Positions 41,675 through 46,234 of a stretch of DNA of 46,234 nucleotides are shown here, piece after piece. Numbering within the stretch: the stretch's first letter is position 1; each line of letters begins with the position of its first letter. This DNA is from an uncultured Flavobacterium sp. (GTDB lineage Bacteria > Bacteroidota > Bacteroidia > Flavobacteriales > Flavobacteriaceae). The stretch spans positions 1 through 46,234 of the forward strand of contig NZ_OY730242.1 in NCBI RefSeq assembly GCF_963422545.1, written 5' to 3'. Both the position numbers and the translations under genes were made by a program. Below the pieces are notes generated by a model, which was not told the DNA's origin, made no database searches, and was given only the letters and a program-made list of their open reading frames with translations.

Positions 41675-41712
41675 AAAGCCCGAAATTAAAATTAATTTTA
41701 ATTTCGGGCTTT
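41675..41712. terminator. Bidirectional terminator palindrome after uvrA
   Basis: A perfect 38-nt palindrome (19+19) starting AAAGCCCGAAATTAAAATT, flanked by A/T runs. It serves uvrA and the convergent small gene. About 60 bp upstream (41581-41620) lies a half-copy of the GGCTCTGAGG..CAAAGG words found at 12630, without its partner arm. Confidence 0.85.
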
Positions 41713-41735
41713 ACTATTTGTGAATTAATATTTTT

Positions 41736-42035
41736 TTATGCCACCAGACATTTTTCTTCAAACGGAAAACCATCTTCATCAATAGCTACTAATATTTTCT
41801 TTTGTTTTGAAGCTTCTAAAGTAAGATATAGCCACGCAAATGACCATAATCCCAAAGTCAAACAAAAAATCACGAAGTTTAAACTGTGATTGACAACTTT
41901 CCCACCTTTTGAAAGAACGGCAAAAAGAAATTCATCATTTCTTTCTTCCAGAATAAACCCTTTATGAACTTTTTTCGATATTATATTAGAAAACAATTGC
42001 ATATTCCGTTCCCGATTGAGTTGATTGTTCTTCAT
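41736..42035 (-). CDS. Small membrane protein of unknown function
   Basis: A 99-residue protein (or 88 residues if started at Met12, ATG at 42002). One strong hydrophobic segment LNFVIFCLTLGLWSFAWLYL (about 52-71) between a basic N-terminal part (FSNIISKKVHKGFILEERND) and a soluble tail (QKKILVAIDEDGFPFEEKCL). I do not recognise a family. It faces uvrA across the palindrome. The gap upstream (239 bp) is AT-rich with no obvious signal. Confidence 0.55.
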   Translation of the reverse strand: MKNNQLNRERNMQLFSNIISKKVHKGFILEERNDEFLFAVLSKGGKVVNHSLNFVIFCLTLGLWSFAWLYLTLEASKQKKILVAIDEDGFPFEEKCLVA

Positions 42036-42274
42036 AATTATTAATCTAAAATTAATCCAAATTCTACCACACCTATTTCATTCTACATTTCTTGTAAAAT
42101 TATTCAATCTAAAATGGTCCTGCAATACCCACTTTTAGTGATTTTAAAATGTATTAAACTCAATAAAACGGAAAGTATTACACCTTTTTTCAAACATAAA
42201 ATTAATTTTAAAAAATCAAACCACAATACGACCAACTGTTAAATTGTTAAACATAATAGCTAATTTTCAATATC

Positions 42275-43927
42275 TTAACTTTTATTTTTAATATTAAAAG
42301 TTGGTGATTCATACTCTTTATTCAAATAATTCGCCGGAATTGTTGTTGTATTTCCGTCACGTAATGCATTATAATGCGGTGACATGATTTCGATTCCCGC
42401 TGCATTAAATGAATCTTGAATGTTTTGATGTAATGAAGAGTAAATTAGAGCCTGCTTCGTTGGTTGTTTTGTATAAACATTAATCTGATAAGAGACATAA
42501 AAATCATCTAAACTTGTCTGTAAAACGAAAGGCAGTGGAGTTTGTTCAATCATTTCGGTCTTTAATGCGGCATCTATCAAAGCTTTGTAAATGTCTTTCC
42601 AGGGTACATCATAACCAATTGTAACGGTTGTATGAATTAATAAGCCATTGTTGGCATGTTTTGTATTTGATGAGTAGTTCGTAGAAGTACTTGATAAAAC
42701 CGTTGCATTTGGGATCGTAATATCCTCAAATTTTGGTGTTCTAACTCGTGTAACTAAGGCTGTTTTCTCGATAACTTCTCCGCTTACATCGCCAATCTTA
42801 ATAAAATCACCAATTTTAAACGGACGCATATAAGTAATTACTAATCCTGCAACCATATTTGCTATTGCATTTGATGAACCTAATGAAAATAAAATTCCAA
42901 CGAATACTGAAACTCCTTTAAAAATAGGAGAATCTGATCCAGGCAAATATGGAAAAATTATAACCACCATAAAAGCCAACAATAAAAAACGAATTATATT
43001 GAATGTTGGCATTGCCCAATCACTATAAAAACCATCTATTTTAATGTTTTCTTTTTTAATTTCATCAAAAAAGAATCGGATCACTTTTGTGGCGTATTTA
43101 AAAATGATCACAATAACAATTATAGTAACTAAACTTGGCAAGAAACTAATAAATCCCATAACAGCCAATTTAGCTGGCGTCAGAATCCAGCGCAATAAAG
43201 TTGTTGTATAAACTTCTGTAGCCGGAAAAATACTAAATAGTAGTGGTAACGAAAGATAAACTATTAAAATTAGTGTAAGTGCTTTTATAAAACCATACAA
43301 TCTCATTAATATAAATTGCTGTTTTTGCGGCGAAAGAATATTGATGTTATTATAATTGACTCCTTTAAAATATCGATCGCTATTTTTTAGAATATATACT
43401 TTTATTCGGTTAAAGATCTTCCCAATAAAATACAGAACTAATCCTATAACCAAAACCAATAATGCTGTATATCCAAGCCTTTTTGGGAGCATTGAATAAT
43501 TCTCATTCTGATAAATGATTGCTCTTTTTATCAGATTCAAATTTCTTTTGGCAATAAAAATTGCACTTTGATTTTCGGCTTTTCCATCAATATCCAGAAT
43601 TGACATAATAACAAAATCATTCTTATACATGATGTCCTGAGAAATATCTGAGGGAACAACAGAAATAGAATCTTTCTCAAAAAAAGAATCTTCATAAAGT
43701 TTTCTGATTTTTTCTGTAATCGCATTTGCTCTACTCTCGGCAGAAAAAGAACCTACTTTATTATAAACATAAAAAAGCGTGTCTTTAAAAGGAGAAACAG
43801 GGTATCCTTTTAGTTTTAATTCAGCAGGACCTGTTTTTGAGGTTTGCAAGCTATCTTTTTGAGCAAAAATCAATGAAGAAAACGAAACAATAAAAAACAC
43901 TAAAAAACAAATTAATTTCTTTTTCAT
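42275..43927 (-). CDS. Mechanosensitive channel, MscS family
   Basis: A 550-residue exported-type membrane protein: signal peptide MKKKLICFLVFFIVSFSSLI(F), a periplasmic region of about 130 residues, then at least four membrane helices: YTALLVLVIGLVLYFIGKIF, LTLILIVYLSLPLLFSIFP, FLPSLVTIIVIVIIFKYATK, FLLLAFMVVIIFPYLPG, and a pore-like helix with small residues (GVSVFVGILFSLGSSNAIAN). The MscS beta domain follows (MRPFKIGDFIKIGDVSGEVI, ITIPNATVLSSTSTNYS). It releases solutes under hypo-osmotic shock. A TATATTTG box on the minus strand (43969-43962) is a possible -7 element. Size is larger than E. coli MscS (286). Confidence 0.9.
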   Translation of the reverse strand: MKKKLICFLVFFIVSFSSLIFAQKDSLQTSKTGPAELKLKGYPVSPFKDTLFYVYNKVGSFSAESRANAITEKIRKLYEDSFFEKDSISVVPSDISQDIMYKNDFVIMSILDIDGKAENQSAIFIAKRNLNLIKRAIIYQNENYSMLPKRLGYTALLVLVIGLVLYFIGKIFNRIKVYILKNSDRYFKGVNYNNINILSPQKQQFILMRLYGFIKALTLILIVYLSLPLLFSIFPATEVYTTTLLRWILTPAKLAVMGFISFLPSLVTIIVIVIIFKYATKVIRFFFDEIKKENIKIDGFYSDWAMPTFNIIRFLLLAFMVVIIFPYLPGSDSPIFKGVSVFVGILFSLGSSNAIANMVAGLVITYMRPFKIGDFIKIGDVSGEVIEKTALVTRVRTPKFEDITIPNATVLSSTSTNYSSNTKHANNGLLIHTTVTIGYDVPWKDIYKALIDAALKTEMIEQTPLPFVLQTSLDDFYVSYQINVYTKQPTKQALIYSSLHQNIQDSFNAAGIEIMSPHYNALRDGNTTTIPANYLNKEYESPTFNIKNKS

Positions 43928-44023
43928 ATTCTGTTAGCAATAAGTTGGATCTCCTTTCTAACAAATATAAAAACAAAATGACTTAGAATTTAGATAACTT
44001 TTTATTTTCTCAATAAAATCGTA

Positions 44024-45493
44024 TTAAATTTTAACACCAATCTTCTTCAAAATTGTATCAATAACTTTATTAATGTCCGGAGAAATATTGAACTTATAAT
44101 TTAGATATAGGTACAAAATTGTAACCAGAACAGATTTTAAAGCGATACTTATTAGCTGATAAAAAGGGAATTCCCAGAAGTAAAACGCTAAAAACAATGC
44201 AAATGTCAGCAGTATTGAATAAATGGTTTCTTTTGTAAAAGGGTACAAATGCAGCTTTTTTACAACAAAAAGCAATTTTGCCAAACTGTATAAAGTAATC
44301 GACAATAGTGTAGCAAATGCTGATCCTTTAATTCCAAAAATTGGAATAAAAATCATATTTAAGATCACTGTCAAAAACACCAAAAGCAATCCTAAATACA
44401 ACACCATTCGGTAGTATTTTGTATTGAAAATAATGGCATTATTATTTCCTAAAATCAAATCAAAATATTTAGATAATCCAATCATAAATACAACCAAGAT
44501 TCCGCCGCTGTATTCTTTTGGAACCAATTCATACAATTGATTGATATTGACAAAAATGCACAACATTACAAAACCACCAACTATTTGAAGATTTATTGAG
44601 GTCTTTTTGTACAATAAATTCAATTCATCATGTTTGTTTTCGTGCATTAATTTAGCCGTAATTGGATACACAATTTGATGCATCGCGCGACTTGGAACTG
44701 AAATGACTAAAGCAATATAAGTGGCAACCGAATAGTAAGCAATATTCTCGATTTTCATGTACTGATTCAACATCAGTTTATCTCCATCTAAAAGTAAATT
44801 GGCAACACTTCCTGACAGAATAATAAAGAAAGTATATTCCATTACATCTTTTACGTTCTGAGGAATATTAATTTGAAATTTAGGTTTCTTGATATAAAAA
44901 GCATAAAACATAGTCACTATAAAGGCTACGAAATAAATTCCTGCCGTTACATAAACGAATTGTATTAGCGTCATCCATTTAAAATACAAACCAACTAATG
45001 CAAAGGTTGAAAACAATCTAAGTCCCACTTCTTTAATAAAATTCCCAAAAACGGAATGCATATGAACTCTTGCCCAAGCATAAAATATCTCAAAGTATGC
45101 CATACAGATCCCTATAAATGGAATCAGAAGCATAAACTCTTTTACAACAGGATTTTTCTTTGTTACAAAAGCTGTAATATCATCAAAAAAGAAGATTCCG
45201 ATAATCCCTAATGGAACACACATCAAAATAGGAAATAATGCAGTAAACGATAAAAACTGTTCTCTCTCCTCTTCCGTTTTATATTGCGAATAAAACTTTA
45301 CTAATGTGTTTTGCATCCCGATGGCAAACAAAGGCATGATTACATTTGCAGCAGACAAAATATAATTTGTTAATGCATAATAAGTTGCACCTAAATAAAT
45401 TGGATACAGATAAAGTGTATTAATGGCTCCAATGGCGAAACCTATATAAGTAATAATTGTATTTTTGAAAGACTGGTTTAAAACAATACCCAT
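44024..45493 (-). CDS. Polysaccharide flippase (Wzx/MATE-like)
   Basis: A 489-residue integral membrane protein with 12-14 helices, e.g. TYIGFAIGAINTLYLYPIYL, ILSAANVIMPLFAIGMQNTL, VVKEFMLLIPFIGICMAYFE and MFIPIFGIKGSAFATLLSIT. The pattern of the N-terminal repeats and length is that of the oligosaccharide flippase/MOP family that moves lipid-linked sugars across the inner membrane. It sits just after a glycosyltransferase gene on the same strand (46-bp gap containing short GATTTTAGATT repeats), the start of a surface-polysaccharide or lipopolysaccharide region that runs on past the window. Which polymer is unknown. Confidence 0.88.
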   Translation of the reverse strand: MGIVLNQSFKNTIITYIGFAIGAINTLYLYPIYLGATYYALTNYILSAANVIMPLFAIGMQNTLVKFYSQYKTEEEREQFLSFTALFPILMCVPLGIIGIFFFDDITAFVTKKNPVVKEFMLLIPFIGICMAYFEIFYAWARVHMHSVFGNFIKEVGLRLFSTFALVGLYFKWMTLIQFVYVTAGIYFVAFIVTMFYAFYIKKPKFQINIPQNVKDVMEYTFFIILSGSVANLLLDGDKLMLNQYMKIENIAYYSVATYIALVISVPSRAMHQIVYPITAKLMHENKHDELNLLYKKTSINLQIVGGFVMLCIFVNINQLYELVPKEYSGGILVVFMIGLSKYFDLILGNNNAIIFNTKYYRMVLYLGLLLVFLTVILNMIFIPIFGIKGSAFATLLSITLYSLAKLLFVVKKLHLYPFTKETIYSILLTFALFLAFYFWEFPFYQLISIALKSVLVTILYLYLNYKFNISPDINKVIDTILKKIGVKI

Positions 45494-45539
45494 TTGTGGA
45501 TTTTAGATTTTAGATTACTGATTTTAGATTATTGCAATC

Positions 45540-46234
45540 TTATGATTCGCTAATCAATTGTGCTAATTGCCTGGTTAGATTTTTTCTTGAATATTGTTGT
45601 AAACCAACGCCATAAGATTGTAATTTCCCTTCCAAAAACTGATTATAAAAGTCCAAAATTACACTTTTTAACTTCGCTTTTTCAGAATAATCAAAAAATA
45701 CTCCTGTATTTGTTTCCGTTATTATATCGGCAAAATCTGAACCTTGAGGTCCAATCGCAATTATTGGACGATTTGATACCATATATTCGAATAATTTACC
45801 CGGAATAATACTTTTGGTATCTTCTGAATTAATTTCGATTAAAAGTAAAACTTGTGATTTCTTTTGATGTGCAATTGCCTCATGATGCGAAACATAACCA
45901 AGAAGATTCAAATAATCATTCAAATTAAATTCTGCAATAGCATCCAAAACTTCCTGACTAACAGCTCCAATTAATTTAATCTCTAAATGTGATTTAAAAT
46001 CTGGTATTTCCTGCAATAATTCAACCAGACATTCCCATAAAAACCTTGGGTTTCTATCAGACAAAAACGACCCAATATGGGCCAAAGTAAATTTGGAATC
46101 TAAGGTTTGTTTCTCGACATTTTCGATATCATAACCATTAGTAATTACCGAAATTGGTTTATTGGTAATAGCCTGAAATTCGGTTTTTGTAGTTTTACTG
46201 GTTACAATAATAGTATCCGCAGTATTAAGTACTT
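45540..46234 (-). CDS. Glycosyltransferase, GT4-like, cut by the window edge
   Basis: The frame is open to the last base on the minus strand, so about 230 C-terminal residues are seen and the start lies beyond. The upstream part reads TIIVTSKTTKTEFQAI, PISVITNGYDIENVEK and then FTLAHIGSFLSDRNPRFLWE; an internal TTG at 46085 could be mistaken for a start. The donor-sugar site is NLLGYVSHHEAIAHQKKSQV and IIPGKLFEYMVSNRPIIAIG (the GKLFEY block of GT-B family 4 transferases). It transfers a sugar to a lipid-linked or protein acceptor, presumably for the polymer that the adjacent flippase exports. Confidence 0.88.
   Translation of the reverse strand, partial: VLNTADTIIVTSKTTKTEFQAITNKPISVITNGYDIENVEKQTLDSKFTLAHIGSFLSDRNPRFLWECLVELLQEIPDFKSHLEIKLIGAVSQEVLDAIAEFNLNDYLNLLGYVSHHEAIAHQKKSQVLLLIEINSEDTKSIIPGKLFEYMVSNRPIIAIGPQGSDFADIITETNTGVFFDYSEKAKLKSVILDFYNQFLEGKLQSYGVGLQQYSRKNLTRQLAQLISES

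Noticed and set aside
46079..46085. TTG at 46085 as the start of the last glycosyltransferase
   Set aside because: The frame continues to the window edge with glycosyltransferase-like sequence, so the gene is truncated by the window.

Overview
The window is AT-rich (about one third G+C) and reads as a chromosomal segment of a Flavobacterium-type bacterium (phylum Bacteroidota). Support comes from the SusC/SusD pair with surface lipoproteins, TonB-dependent receptors starting with a carboxypeptidase-regulatory domain, a membrane-bound Y_Y_Y/LuxR sensor-regulator, Bacteroidota-only families (DUF6146, DUF6787, TIGR02757, BatA), and putative promoters of the Bacteroidota form TTG(-33)/TAnnTTTG(-7) rather than E. 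coli-type -35/-10 boxes. The genus is my inference from gene content. I see no rRNA, tRNA, CRISPR, phage or complete insertion sequence.

Layout. 1-8 kb: the end of an outer-membrane receptor, a carboxypeptidase-regulatory-domain protein, a ferredoxin divergent from acyl-CoA reductase-serC-serA, and small conserved proteins. 8-11.2 kb: a tightly overlapping set of lolD-like ATPase, a polytopic membrane protein and a TIGR02757 protein. 11.2-24.8 kb: housekeeping and conserved genes (DEAD-box-type helicase, lactonase-fold protein, BatA protein, dihydroorotase-like protein without its HxH metal site, esterase, MBL-fold hydrolase, a conserved protein of unknown role, Bcp peroxiredoxin, endonuclease III lacking its Fe-S loop, TPR protein). 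24.8-26.5 kb: an ECF sigma factor, followed by an unlisted 47-codon gene and a long gap holding a possible orphan transcription unit.

26.5-38.2 kb is the functional centrepiece: a polysaccharide utilisation locus on the minus strand. Its order of transcription is sensor-regulator, SusC, SusD, a surface glycan-binding lipoprotein with tandem CBM-like modules, a multidomain GH16 lipoprotein and a short GH16 enzyme. The two GH16 catalytic motifs and the PKD/CBM proteins point to laminarin or another beta-1,3-glucan. Surface GH16 would cut the polymer, SusD and the lipoprotein would hold it, SusC would import oligosaccharides, and the regulator would sense them in the periplasm. The gap between the regulator and susC holds three copies of a nine-base motif that could be the operator. 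No exo-beta-glucosidase lies in the window.

38.2-46.2 kb: a gap filled with repeats, uvrA, a small membrane protein, an MscS-type channel, and the start of a surface-polysaccharide region (flippase and a glycosyltransferase cut by the window edge).

A second theme is the structure between genes. Many gaps, especially between convergent genes, hold long, often perfect, concentric inverted repeats, with up to three nested arms of 17, 30 and 18 bp. There are also two copies of a bipartite element with conserved ends, and a REP-like hairpin pair. All promoter, terminator and operator calls are by eye.
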